Of a stretch of DNA of 61,635 nucleotides, positions 35,765 to 47,239 are shown in pieces. The stretch lies in NCBI GenBank assembly GCA_003427395.1, contig BFEA01000291.1:1463554-1525188 (forward strand), given 5' to 3'. Position numbers and translations under genes: made by a program. Below the pieces are notes generated by a model. It had not been told where the DNA came from. It saw only the letters and a program-made list of their open reading frames with translations, and made no database searches. Within the stretch, counting starts at the first letter, position 1. Every line of letters begins with the position of its first letter. This DNA comes from Chara braunii (lineage: Eukaryota > Streptophyta > Charophyceae > Charales > Characeae).

Positions 35765-38440
35765 TATTTTTATTTTTAAACACCCCGACCAGTGTTAGTG
35801 CTGCTGGTAAGAGCAGACACCACTAACACCTGGGGAGAGGCCATTCGTAAACAGGTTAGTCCTTGAGGCCTCAAAACTGGCTATAGACGTAACATACTTT
35901 AGGAACCGGTCCTTTCTGTAAAACACGTTGCTCTTCATCTTGTTGCTCGTTTCAAGTATATTTGAGAAACATACCAGCGTGGGGAGATAAAAGTTTTGTC
36001 TAACATTGAGGACAACCGTAGTTAGTATAGTAGGTCTGCAGAATTCTCCGTGTGTTTGTGGTGTGCAGTCACATCATAATATTAATCCAAAACTAAACTA
36101 CAACATCATTTATTATATGCTTTATAGTTTACAGGACTTTATACTCCAAATTAATATTATGAAATCCAATATTTTTTATTTTTTAGATCCTCGGAATTCA
36201 TGTCCCCATTTCGTTACTTAAATATTAATAAATATGATAATCCATGAGGGAACGTATACTGCCTTATCCGTTTCTCCAACGTTTGGCTCGCCATTCATCA
36301 TCTCACAACATAAAAGTCATCCTATAGGTCTTTCCTTCATGAGAAAAAATGATCATTATCTTGAAGATTGGAGAGTTTGTCCCAAAAAAATGGTACACCC
36401 TAGCAACGTATGACAAGGAGCTTGTCGCTAACCGGCAATGAGACTGTTGTACTCAATTTCCTTCCCCCTTAGCAGGAGGAACCGACTACAAAAACAATGT
36501 TCATGTAGCTCTGACACACTATTGGTTTTGTGTTGGCCGTGGCAGACTCTCCAGATCTGTGCAGCTGCTGCACTTCGTCCGACCTTCGAAGCTTCCACAC
36601 AAACACAACTAGTGGTCCCATAGATTTTCTACCTACGAGTGCACCATTCTCGAGACCATGTCCACAGACTTCTACCACACCCATAGGAGCTTTAATAACT
36701 GTCGCCACCTAGTAGAAGGCTAGCATATCTTCTTTAGACCACCTCATCTAGCTTTTCTAAGGACTCAGACACACCCCATGAACTGAGTATCATGTGGTCC
36801 GGATGTGCCTGCGGGGTGGCTAAGGAGTCAGTTACGTCGGCCACCATTTGAGATGGTGAGGGAATGTCTACCAACTCAACATGTGCAAAAGTGGTTACGA
36901 CTTCTACGGGCCAGATGCCCCCTGGGAACTGCTCGCAGTGCTTTCCCGGGTTGGAGATGCGACCTTCTCTACTTGAGGTTACACCCTCGTGGTGTCCAAC
37001 TTGTTTTGACACCGCCCCTTAGTATGGTCGTACAAGCCAGACCCTTTCAGCCGTCTCTCACAAGTAGGTCTCTCCACACATCTCCCGCAAGACCCTTATG
37101 GGTAAAACAAAGTCTTCCTTTGTTTGCTCCTGGACTGGTTGGCTTGTTGCATGCCAGTCTCCTCAGCCTTGTTTGAGACGACCAGCTCTCTGTTTACTCC
37201 CGGACTGGTTGCTTCGTTGCATGTCAGTCTCGTCAGCCTTGTTTGAGACGACCAGCTCTCTTCCCTCGGAAGTCTTATGGCCGCTGTCTTCTCTGTCTAT
37301 CCCCCGGGATCGTAGACTCCCTCTACCTCTCCCCGATTCCTATCAGAAATATGTAGAGTAGGACATCACCTTTCAGTTTTTCATCCTGGGTAGCTTCTTC
37401 TTCCTCCCTTCGCCTGGACTTTGACTTGTGTTACTAAGCTTGGCCTCTACGTCCAAGACCATCTTACTGAAGGAACCATAAATCATGCACATCCCCGGTG
37501 GTTTCACCAACTACCCATTTCCCTACTTCTGCAATTAAGAACCTTACATTGGTAGTCGTGAGAACAAAGGTCCCATACTGCGCTTACTAGGGCACTGCCC
37601 TGCTGCGCAAAGGACAACACTGAGCTGTTATGGCTGCTCTAGCTCAGGCCTCCATGCCCAACTCTGCCTCGAAGCTTCTTGGTGTAGCTCTACCCCAACG
37701 GGGGCCTTCCAGATGCAGTGCCCACCAAGGTGATGAAGATGTCATCCACCATAGCCAGGTAAGTACCTATGACGCTCCTCCCTCGTACTCCTGGTCTTCT
37801 TCCTCCTCCCGTCCTTGCTCCTCCCCTGCAGCGCTGCTCTGACGCTAGACCGCTTCAGCCAGCGCTCCAACCAGTGTATTGCCAAACTTGCACACCGACA
37901 ATGAGGAGGAGCACTTTGCTCCTTTTGGAGATATAGCAGCCTGCTTGCCTCTTCGTGAGTGACTTCCTAGGCTGCACGGCCTCCGAGCAACTGGTACCTC
38001 CTCCCTTTCATTGGGAAACATCATTGCAGACTATGATATTGCTCGTACAGGCCCTAGACTCAGACTGGTTGGACTGGTACCCGCCTAGACCTAGCCTACA
38101 ACTACTGGGTCTCTCAAATGTGCCAACTTTTGTCTTCTTCTGCTCGTCCTCGAGTGCTCGACACATCTATGTCTGCTTGGTGTGGTACCGGCCTACCTGC
38201 TACTTGAGTGTTTTCCGCTGCTCTAAGTGTCGCGGGCCTCTTTCCTCGCGACTTGAGTGTTTTCCTCGCTGCAACCCTCAATGTCACGACCACAGGTAAG
38301 TACCGGCCCTTCCGGCCTTCGGAACAAACAAGTGCCTTTGCAGGTCACAGACACACTCAAGCTGACAAACACTCAGACAGGCATGCAGACCAGCAAGCAC
38401 GGACACACACAGACTTTTAAAACTTAGCAACAAGCCGGAA
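35300..38440. other. No recognisable gene; minor repeats
   Basis: Contains (ATT)n at about 35711-35770, an inverted pair CACCCCGACCAGTGTTAGTG..CACTAACACCTGGGG near 35782-35838, and a 72-bp tandem duplication (about 37119 and 37191, core GGACTGGTT...GTTTGAGACGACCAGCTCTC). Frames on both strands at 36.4-37.9 kb reach 123 codons, and the minus-strand ones (about 36469-37012) look mildly protein-like, but I recognise no family. Part of 37.4-38.6 kb could be the 5' region of the following LINE. Confidence 0.45.
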
Positions 38441-38644
38441 ACTCAGCAAGACGCATGAGCAAAACTCAGAAATCAGCTGTGTCTCTCAGTCTGTGTTTGG
38501 CAAGTCATTACAATATATATATTTTTATATAGAGTTCATCCAAAGACCCAAACTCCTCACATATAGAGAATACCCACGGGGAATTGGGGGCCCGGGCAGG
38601 AACAGCCAACAGATAAAGGAATCACGGATATGGGGCAGACATGA

Positions 38645-39830
38645 GTGGGTACCCCGGGAGATTTTGGTCCCCCAACGAGCAAATATCTGCAGGCGGAGGG
38701 GGGTGGGCACACTGGGGCTGGGGGGGCTAAGAAAGTGAAACAGATGGTGCGCCTGCCCAAGCAGCCTGCCCCAAAACGGTCAGCCAGCAAACTAGTACCC
38801 AATTCTCTCCAGGACCAGACCAACATAGAACTGGTGGCAATGGTTGAAGATCCACATATTTGTCCTGAGCCGGAGGGAACGATGACTGTGGAACCACTAC
38901 CGCAGACAGATTTGGGCACGACAGCTCACACAGCTCATACAGACCCCTTTGACGTAGCTTTCGGACCAGACTCAATGGACGTCGATCCTCTCCTGGGTAA
39001 TGCCGACAAAACCCCAACGGGCCTAGCATCTGGAAACGATCTAGAGGGAGGAGAAGAGGGGGCTCCACCGCAACACCTTCCCCTGAAACAAGAACTGGTA
39101 GCAGTGGCAGAATGGCTAATGACACATTTGAGGGCCAAATATGGCCCGGTCACAGACATGTTCTGGGACCTGTTCACAATGTTGGACGTGAGTTCCTCGT
39201 TCAAAAATGTGCTCGAACACGGACCTCAGCCAGGGCTGTCATGTACAAATACACGACATAGATTGGCTACCATCGTCTTTGCCCGATTCCGGCCGCCAGT
39301 GGAAGATCAATCTGCAACCTCAGCCCATTGGCAAGCAACGGCTCCCCTGCAACCCCTCCTCCCGACACTTGCAATCCCTCAAATAAGGAATCAACTCAGC
39401 TTGATCTGGCCCCCCCTCCCCCAGATCCAGCACATCCAGATGCTGATGAAGATACGCCATTGGCCCTGATAAAAAACCGGCGACTCAGGAATCTGGTCGA
39501 AAGGGGCCAAGATAAGGGACCACTATCTAAGGAAGCGGTGCTACTGGTACTGATACGGCAAAAGGAAGGGAAATGGGAGGTGGGGCTTTCACCGGCGGGA
39601 GGGAGTTGACAGGGGGGCATGACTCTACAGGGGTGGACTTCTTTCTGGGCGGACCCGAGTAATAGGAGCTTGGCCGATGCGGGAGAGATTTTGAAATTGC
39701 ATCTGTCCACCCATATTGTGGAATCTTTTGAACCAGGCGCACACGCCATGCCAACTGTCACGGTGAGCTCCACTAAAATAGCCCAGATTGATGTATTCAT
39801 CCGCTTCGATCCGACCAAGTAAGCAGGCTT
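38645..39830 (+). pseudogene. LINE ORF1-like region
   Basis: A 274-codon frame starts at 38645 and is followed by overlapping frames (39328-39609 and about 39619-39822), suggesting one ancestral frame broken by frameshifts. The first part is acidic and disordered. The segment at about residues 150-200 (PLKQELVAVAEWLMTHLRAKYGP, then a Phe-rich stretch) is more structured. The position directly upstream of the endonuclease is the reason for the ORF1 call; no zinc knuckle or RRM can be confidently drawn. In related elements ORF1 is an RNA-binding chaperone. Confidence 0.45.
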
Positions 39831-40108
39831 GCAATGGTTTACCCATAGCCACCTGTTGGATCTACAAACTGCCAAGATGTTGGATCTACAAACTGCCAAG
39901 ATTCAGTCGAACGAGACATGGACAAAACGGGATGTGCAAAAAAGTTTGTGTGCCCTCCTTCGTAACGGTATGCGAACAAAGGGCTGGAACTGGGAGCAGC
40001 AACTGTGGGAGTGACTGTAATCGTAATTGGTCAGGTGCATACCGGCGAAATGGCGGTGAAAGCAGTCTATCGGAAAGACAAGATTTGAAATCAATGTCAA
40101 AGGGCAAC

Positions 40109-40337
40109 CGACCTGGACCTGTGGTCCATGAATGTGAACGGGCTAGCCAAAGTAAAACCGCAGAAAAAGCAAGTGATCTGGGACCTAATCAGGGGGGTGG
40201 GGGGTAGAAGATGGCCGGACATCATCTGTGTGCAGGAGACCCGTCTCATGGACTCCCCATAACACAACAGAATTCACAAACTGGTCTGGCCACATCTGCC
40301 TTCAGAGCACACGCCCCAAAACCCGGGAGTGCAGGGG
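40109..40337 (+). pseudogene. LINE AP-endonuclease, N-terminal part
   Basis: Translation from 40109 gives LWSMNVNGLAK and, about 25 residues later, PDIICVQETRLM, the first two conserved blocks of the exonuclease/endonuclease/phosphatase fold. They hold the catalytic Asn (in NVNGL) and the metal-binding Glu (in QETRL). This domain nicks target DNA. The sequence then runs into the N gap at 40338. Upstream, the reading frame is interrupted. Confidence 0.75.
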
Positions 40338-40497
40338 NNNNNNNNNNNNNNNNNNNNNNNNNNNNNNNNNNNNNNNNNNNNNNNNNNNNNNNNNNNNNNN
40401 NNNNNNNNNNNNNNNNNNNNNNNNNNNNNNNNNNNNNNNNNNNNNNNNNNNNNNNNNNNNNNNNNNNNNNNNNNNNNNNNNNNNNNNNNNNNNNNNN
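40338..40497. other. Assembly gap (160 N) with duplicated flanks
   Basis: The roughly 84 bp immediately before the gap (from about 40254, TCCCCATAACACAACAGAAT, to GTGCAGGGG) is repeated without visible difference immediately after it (40498 to about 40581). This is the typical result of two overlapping contig ends that were not merged, so the gap is probably spurious or negative in length. Confidence 0.9.
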
Positions 40498-40639
40498 TCC
40501 CCATAACACAACAGAATTCACAAACTGGTCTGGCCACATCTGCCTTCAGAGCACACGCCCCAAAACCCGGGAGTGCAGGGGTTCCTATCTAGCTCCCCCC
40601 AGAGTCTAGGGCAGGCACCATTCACTGGGTAGTGGACCA

Positions 40640-41420
40640 AGAGGAAGGAAGATGGGTATCAATTTTTTTTATTTTTTATTTTTTTTTATTATTTTTTTTA
40701 ATGGAAAAAGGGCGCAGTGCCCAAGGCTGATATTATGAATGAAAGATAATGAGGCCGGGGTCCTCACAGTCTACCTGGAGTAAGGGAACCAAGTTTGCTG
40801 AAAACCGGGGTCAGCATCCCTGATGATGACCAAGAGGATCCTACTAATGAAAGACATGAGATCTGGACGTCTAAAGTGCCGGAGCCATTACCCGGCTTTG
40901 GCTATGAAGGTTTCTTGCTTTGACCAACTTCCGAACAACAGACTGCTACAACCAAAAACAAAACAGCCATCACAGAGGTCCACAAATGCTCAAGAATCTA
41001 CGAAACCCTAGCAACCCATCTAAGCTTCCAGTACTGACATACTCCCTGCTGAGCTCTACCAGGTCTCGCACCCCCACCCTGCTGAGTTACAGGGCGACAC
41101 TACTCACCCCAGCTCCGACCAGCGTCGTCCCAGCAGCAACCCTTAGTCGTCCCTTAGAATGCCCCCCCCAAAGCATTCCCCAGATCTCTTTACCAGGCCT
41201 CACGCTCCTGCACCTGCAGGTTACAGGGCAGCACCGGCCAGCGTCGTTCTGGCATCGAACCCCCGCAAGTCATTGAAAACGTCAGCAATAGATCAACTAA
41301 GCTGAGTTATTTAGAGGTCCCCAAATTCCTAAGTCATTCTATAAGACCCTCGTTGGCAACCATGAAACACCAGCAGTCGTAGGAATTGAAAGGGAAGATG
41401 ATCCTAATGATGATACAAGT
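40640..41420 (+). repeat. T/A-rich tract plus interspersed repeat shared with 60.9-61.6 kb
   Basis: After a T-rich tract (40661-40700), 40870-41420 contains units of the form CCAGATCTCTTTACCAGGCC-TCACGCTCCTGCA...GTTACAGGGC and GACCAGCGTCGTCCCAGC, and a tail with GACCCTCGTTGGCAACCATG. The same blocks occur inverted at 60880-61635. It separates the two halves of the LINE endonuclease, so it is an insertion. A fragment (CCCAGATCTCTCTACAAGACC) recurs at 41625-41665. Confidence 0.7.
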
Positions 41421-41664
41421 GATGATTATGCTTGTGTAGTAGGTTATGCTATAACAACTATTCTGGCTTCCTAAACTAAAGTAACTCCCAACCTTTCTTG
41501 AACCAGGACATTAAGGATTCAGAAACAATCTAACCCAAACCAACGTCACCCATAACTACTCCGTTCTCGCCACCTAGCAGCCCCCCCCGGTTTACCACGA
41601 AATTGCCTTCCTCCCTCGGCAAAACCCAGATCTCTCTACAAGACCTCACGCTCCTGCAATTGCA

Positions 41665-42010
41665 TGGATAGAACTTGAAGTGATATGTATTGTTATTATA
41701 TACGCCCCCAATGAGGTGGGGGAAAGGAGGCGTTTCTTTGACAGCAGATCCCGATCGGGGTCCCGGTCATAATCGCGGGAGACTACAACGTGGCCCCGGA
41801 CCGATGGAGAAGCAGATAGCGAACGTCCTCCCCCGACCCTCCTTACATTGAGGAAGATGAACTAATGATCCAGGACCTATGCTTATCAATGAAGCTTTTC
41901 GACACTTTCCGGAAGCTTTACCCAGATACGAGGTACTACTCTTGCCTCTGGAAGGAAGGAACAAAGGGTCAATCCAGATCTAGGATTGACATAATTCTTA
42001 TCTTAGAGGA
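41665..42010 (+). pseudogene. LINE AP-endonuclease, C-terminal part
   Basis: In overlapping frames: EVICIVIIYAPNE (41678 onward), then IIAGDYNVAPDRW (about 41766-41805, with the catalytic D-x-N), then QDLCLSMKLFDTFRKLYPD and SRSRIDIILI (about 41980-42000), which is the conserved SRIDxI block near the end of the endonuclease. At least one frameshift separates the blocks. It is followed by sequence disrupted by a SINE-like insertion. Confidence 0.8.
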
Positions 42011-42196
42011 CTTGAAGGGCTCTATGCTCTTAGCAGCCATTTTTACCAAGGAGCCCAAATCCTGGGTTGGATCACAAGATGTGTACAACTACCTTGACGT
42101 TTTGCAAGAAACCCCATCAGGGGACTGGGTTTTATAAACTAAATGTTTCTCTTCTTCAAAATAAGTCATTCTTATGATATATAAAAGGACTGCTGG

Positions 42197-42595
42197 TAAT
42201 AATGGTCAAGAGGCTGCTTTGTATATGATTGTTAAGTTTTTGACAAACTGCTTAAAAAAGGGGTTAGAATGTTAAGGGCCTAAAGGGTCAGAAATAGCAA
42301 CAACCTATCAGGGGGGCTGCTGAAATAGGGCTTGGGTAATAGATAAAGGGGTTTCTAAAAAAGGGAACGGTGACACGCAACTCCATGGGATACTGGTGCC
42401 CCGGGATGAGTCAACAATAATCACAGCCTTAGGAATCAACAAACACCATTTTATGTGCTACGTGATGTATCTAATGGGACTCTGGACCCAATTTCCAGCA
42501 GGTGCCGCTCCCCACCAATAGGAGCAGGCTGACAGATAAACCCTCAATTCTGAAGGGTCTTTTCCCACGGCCAGGATAGAGGGATATCACAAGGG

Positions 42596-42638
<43 letters not shown>

Positions 42639-42639
42639 G
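42197..42639 (+). mobile_element. SINE-like retroposon with poly(A) and target duplication
   Basis: The target duplication AAGGACTGCTGG (42185-42196 and 42640-42651) bounds a 443-bp insert ending in about 38 A (42599-42636). Near its 3' end lies the family core: GACTCTGGACCCAATTTCCA, GCAGGTGCCGCTCCCCACC, AATAGGAGC, and then CCAGGATAGAGG 30-40 bp before the tail. No coding capacity. It must depend on LINE machinery, as the long A-tail and target duplication indicate. It is inserted within the decayed LINE. Confidence 0.8.
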
Positions 42640-42811
42640 AAGGACTGCTGGCATTGTGGCACACCCAAAAGCAATACATACCACAGAAAATGGATTTTGG
42701 TTTAATAATGGTTTGTTTTTTTTCAACAAGAAGTGCAAAGAATACTCGTCACAATTAGTGGTTTGCAAACATGAACTCGAGGTAAAGATACTTCAACAAA
42801 TTCAACAAGAA

Positions 42812-42955
42812 CTTTTTTTTTTTTTTTTTTTTTTTTTTTGAGACAAGTACTCCAATCTCTTCGTGGGGAGCAACACGTGCTGGGAACCGGGCCCAGCGTC
42901 CCATATGGAGTTATACAAATGATTTGGAATACCAGGGCTCAACAACAGGATGCTC
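42812..42955 (-). mobile_element. SINE-like retroposon, truncated copy
   Basis: A 28-nt T-run (42812-42839) on the + strand marks the A-tail of a minus-oriented copy. It is followed by CTCTTCGTGGGGAGCAACAC and GTGCTGGGAACCGGGCCCAG, the family core. The body is shorter than in the copies at 42197 and 55333, and no clear target duplication was found. Confidence 0.65.
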
Positions 42956-43359
42956 CATATATGGTGAGTACAGTTTCGAATCGTCAAACATATATACAAC
43001 TCCTACGACAATAGTTGCAGACCTTTGCCGCCCGATGATGGGAAGGAATGCGAATGAGAGCAAGATTGTCACGCTACCAAACCGAAGGGACAATGAACAC
43101 TAAATTCTTTAGCCTGATCCTATACGTAGACGAAGGACGTGCATCGAGGCCCTGTACAATCCAGAGCAAGGGTGCGAGGACGTAACATCCTCCACTCCAC
43201 AATGTACACAGATAGCGTGATCCTTCTTCACGGACCTCTTCACATCCAGATGTTCACAGTGGGACAAGCGGTTGAGGGAAAAAGAGGTTGTGACCTTCCT
43301 ACAACCGCTGGAAAAAAAGTTATCCGAACAACAGAAAACACAACTCTACCACCCGTTAT

Positions 43360-44650
43360 CCAATAATGAAATCTGGACCGCTTTCCTGCAAATGGAGGAG
43401 GAAAAAGAGACGGGCCTAGACGGTTTCCCAAAAGAGTTCTAGGAAATATTGTAGGACATGATGGCCTCGGACCTTATGAAGTACTACGAGCAGGTGTGGG
43501 AATCCGGGTGCATGGGGGAGTTGGTTGGACAGAACGTCCTCACCTTGTTGCACAAAAAAAGGGACAAAATGGGCATCGAGAATTATCGGTCGATAACCCT
43601 ACTTACAGTTGTGTACAAGATGTTAGCAAATACCTTAGCAAACCGCCTGATCCCTGTCCTGGAAACCCTTGTTCATCTCACTCAAACGGGGTTCATCAAA
43701 GGACGAAGAATCCATGACAACATTCTCCTGATAAATGAGCTCCTTAGACTAACAAGACAGAACAAATGCAATGGAGCCGTAATTTTTATAGATTTTGAGA
43801 AAGCATATGATCACGTGGATTGTTTTTATTTCTAGATAAATGTATGGAAAAGATGAACTTCGGTCCACATTTCCGAAGATGGATCGCAATTCTGCACCAA
43901 AACGCCAGCACGAGAGTTCATGTAAATGGAATTGTGGCTTCGGAAATTCACCTGCAGAGATCAGTCCGCCAAGGAGACCCGCTAGCCCCTTCCTCTTCAT
44001 TATCGTAATGGAAGCACTTGCCGCGAACCTCCGCACAAACAAGGATCTGTGAAAACTCCAGATTTATGCCATTCTTGATGAAGCCATCCCAATCTGCTCT
44101 ATGTTCGCTGATGACTTGAATGCCACGGTGAATGTTTCCCCTACAAATATGGAAAAGATTAGAAACCTCATAGAGCGGTTCACCACCGTGTCCGACATGA
44201 CAGTTAATTGGGGAACCACGACATTGGGGTGGTGGATTCAGCACCAAGTGGTGCGCCTTCCTGAGCAACCGCAAGTTAAATGGCTACCCACGGAGGCTCC
44301 GATCCGGGTTTTGGGCATCATGATGACTGCCTTTGGCAGGCCAGCCTCGAATGATGACTGGATCTTGAAGCCCCCGCTGGAAAAGATCGCCCACTCGAAT
44401 GACAAGCGGACATCGCTGATGGGAAGAACCTTGACCATCAACAATGTTGTATTGGCCTCACTGTGGTACAAATCTGCAATATGGGTCTTTAGCAAAGAGG
44501 CCTTCAAAGCATTGAAGAGACAGGTTAATGCGCTGCTCTTGAGGGGGGACAACAATTTCTTTAACGTGATCACTAGAGTCACCTGGTCGGGCGTTATCCG
44601 ACCGAGAGACAAAGAAGGTCTAGGAATTTTGAACCCCGTTATTTAGGTTA
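43360..44650 (+). pseudogene. LINE reverse transcriptase
   Basis: Successive RT blocks: EEEKETGLDGFPKEF (about 43395-43440), LLHKKRDKMGIENYRSITLL (about 43548-43605), QTGFIKGRRIHDNILLINEL, then the catalytic aspartate block VIFIDFEKAYDHVD (about 43780-43820), VRQGDPLAP (about 43965-43990), and the FADD box at 44104-44115 that supplies the other two catalytic aspartates. It is followed by the thumb region (RVLGIMM, 44305 onward). Frames change after 43835 and 44008, and there are stops in between, so no intact enzyme is made. Confidence 0.92.
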
Positions 44651-46169
44651 CAACATTGATGGTCCAATGGATCAGGCGATTGCTATTCACCCCTCATCTC
44701 CATGGGCGGCCTTGGCCCTTGAACAAATTGCACGATTGGCCTCCCAGACCCCTTGTGAGGTCCACCAACTGACCTGGCTTGAAGACCGCTTCCGGTCCAT
44801 TCCCCGCCCCTCCAAATCCCAAAAGAACACAAAAAGGGGGGTTGCCAGGTGAGACTTGGCCGGGGACGACGTCTGGATCATAGCCCTTCGCGCGTGGCAC
44901 CAACTCCCCCTGCCAGACAAGGGCAGGCTGTTCAGGTGGGAGGAGGTGGCGAGACAGCCACTCTTCGGGAACATACACGTTACTGATCGGTACTAGAGGG
45001 TATATCACAGTTCGAACCCCCCGTGGAACAATTGGATCAAAAAAAGGGTGATAAGAATCAGGGACATATGAGACGTGGAGGAAAATAATTGGCAAACAGA
45101 ACAAAAGTTGAAACCTCTTCTAAAACATTGCCATCACGCGGGGAAGAACTTGGAGGAATTGATCTTTTCCGTACCCTTGGATCGGGTGTGCATCCTGTGC
45201 AAAGGACCGTGTCTACAAGAAGGAGACTGGGTGACTATCCCGGGTGATCCTGAAAGCGTGGGGAATGTGGTGGTGGTATACACACAGGAAGCACTGGTGA
45301 ATCTCTTTCATCGAGAAGATGACAATAAGTTAAAGAAGTATCATCCTGATGTGTTGAGATGGTGGAAAAAGACAGATTTGCACCACATCCGAGTACTTTA
45401 TTCATAGGAGGATTGGTTCACTTTCCTTCCTGAAACCCCGCTTGCTAAACTCTCTTTAGATCCGGAGGAATGACAATGGAATCCGACAAGTAAAACGGGG
45501 GTAAACAAAACTTTATTCAACTTTTCAGTGGAATCTGCCTACCGCCTCTTGAGACCAAGAATAAATGTGAAAGACATTGTGAGAGAGCGATGGCTAACCC
45601 ATCTGAATGTGGGAAGGGACGCAGTTCGACCCATCTGATGGTTTAAGGCCACGAGATCCAAACCAGCGCAACTGGCCTCGTTGCAGTGACAGATAAAGCA
45701 CCGTTGCCTCCCTAAAAACAATTGGCTAATAGATCGAAGCTACCTAGAACAAAAAGGATTAGTGCTGCCATGGTGTCACTCCTGTTCGGCCTCCTTTCCT
45801 CACAGTAAGATCGCTGAAACCATACACGACATCTTTCTGCAGTGCCCGGGGGCGATTTTGACATGGCGCTGGTGGGACAGGATCCGGAGACAATTCGGCA
45901 CTACATCCACATGGCCATGGGACTGGAGAGCCCTCTTATGTGAAACCTGGTCTTCTCCCACGGACTGTCCCTTTGGAAATAACATGTTCAGGACGGGGAG
46001 GAGAGTTGTCATTTGGGCCCTTTGGCAGAAAAGGTGCATACACACCATTGAAGGAGTCAGAATAGAGAGGGAAGAGGTCACCAAAATGGTTAAGCAATAT
46101 ATTCAGGAAGAAATCATGGCACAGTGGCAAAGTGTGAAAGCAAAACTGGATCTGTTTCAAATGAAATAA
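44650..46169 (+). pseudogene. LINE C-terminal region with zf-RVT-like finger
   Basis: Contains RQPLFGNIHVTDRY and VIRIRDI (44955-45070), then a frame at 45075-45407, and from 45762 LPWCHSCSASFPHSKIAETI followed by HDIFLQCPGA. The C-x2-C...H...C arrangement is the zinc-binding motif found after RT in plant LINEs. It ends with IWALWQKRCIHTIEGVRIER (about 46010-46070). Stops and frameshifts separate the parts. The same region in the neighbouring minus-strand LINE aligns block by block. Confidence 0.8.
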
Positions 46170-46599
46170 GACGTAATGCAAGCCATCAAACAATTTTTCA
46201 GGGAATGGCTGGGGAGGGATGGAAGGATAACCCACGTTCGTTGGGAGGGACGACAATCTCCGGAAGGGGGTGACGATGTGCTCAGAAGTGACTAAAGTGA
46301 CTATGGTATCTGCTTAAATGATTGGACCAAGGTAGATGTGGCAGTTCCTCTGCGTCCTCCTTCGGATTTCCCTCATCCCTTTCCACCCCATGGCCTCTCC
46401 ATCGTGGATCTACAGTGGTACGGAGAGAATGTAGGCTTTACCTGCTCAGTCAATCCCTTGGGTTCAGGGTAATCAATGCTGGCAGGATGTTAGTGAGTTC
46501 AACTGTTCAGGGATCTTTAATAGGTAGTCCAGCAGGAGAGTAAGTACAGCTCCGGGGTATGTCATGATAGCAGATCTGCAGGAGAGCATGTCTATCTCT

Positions 46600-46700
46600 G
46601 TATACCAAGAATGATGACAATGTTCAGGGACACTGAACCCGGTTTCCAGCAGGTGCTGCTCCTGCTGGAACCTTCCAAAGTTCCAATAACAACATGAGAT
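46600..46700 (+). mobile_element. SINE-like core fragment
   Basis: ACACTGAACCCGGTTTCCAG followed by CAGGTGCTGCTCC matches the core of the SINE-like family; no A-tail remains. A similar isolated core (GGGAACCCGGTTTCCAGCAG) lies at about 58303-58326. Confidence 0.5.
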
Positions 46701-46772
46701 TGAAAGTAGAACCTGCCTCTTCAGCCCTTCTGAGCCGCCGGATAAAAAGAGTCAGCCTAGCAGTTCTACCCT

Positions 46773-46985
46773 ATAAACCAGGCAGAAGTGTAATTCTGGA
46801 AATTTGATCATACATTTCCCTTTACCCAAAACACCCCTTATCATCTCGTTCTAGCTCAAATGGGAGAAACCACCTTATAAACCAGGCAGAAGTGTAATTC
46901 TGGAAATTTGATCATACATTCCCCTTTATCCAAAATACCCCTTATCATCTCATTCTAGCTCAAATGGGAGAAACCATTAAATGCT
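46773..46985 (+). repeat. 104-bp tandem duplication
   Basis: TATAAACCAGGCAGAAGTGT through CTAGCTCAAATGGGAGAAACC occurs twice with a 104-bp period (46781 against 46885) and only a few substitutions. Confidence 0.92.
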
Positions 46986-47239
46986 TTAACCACCAGAGCT
47001 CAGAGTGAACCCAACTTCACGCCACATTTGAACCAAACCATTGCAAATCCACCATCACAAGTTCCGAAAGAGGAAAGAGGTCACATAACAAATCAGGCGA
47101 TCTAAAAAAAACTCCTGGTTACAGATCAAACCAACAGTGGAAGAAGATATCATGGTCTCTTTTGAAACTTCCATCTCCTTCCCCCCCTGGCCACTTCACT
47201 TATCCCAGCTTCCCCTCTGAATGTTCCCCCAGCCAAGTT

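Larger units (their letters stand above)
38645..46260 (+). mobile_element. L1-type LINE retrotransposon, full-domain but decayed
   Basis: In order on the + strand: an ORF1-like frame, an AP-endonuclease N-terminal part, an assembly gap, the endonuclease C-terminal part, reverse transcriptase, and a terminal zinc-finger region. That order (endonuclease, RT, zf-RVT) is typical of plant L1-clade LINEs, which move by target-primed reverse transcription. Numerous frameshifts and stops, a repeat block (40.6-41.65 kb) and two SINE-like insertions (42.2-42.95 kb) make it inactive. Neither 5' nor 3' end nor flanking target duplication could be fixed. Confidence 0.85.
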
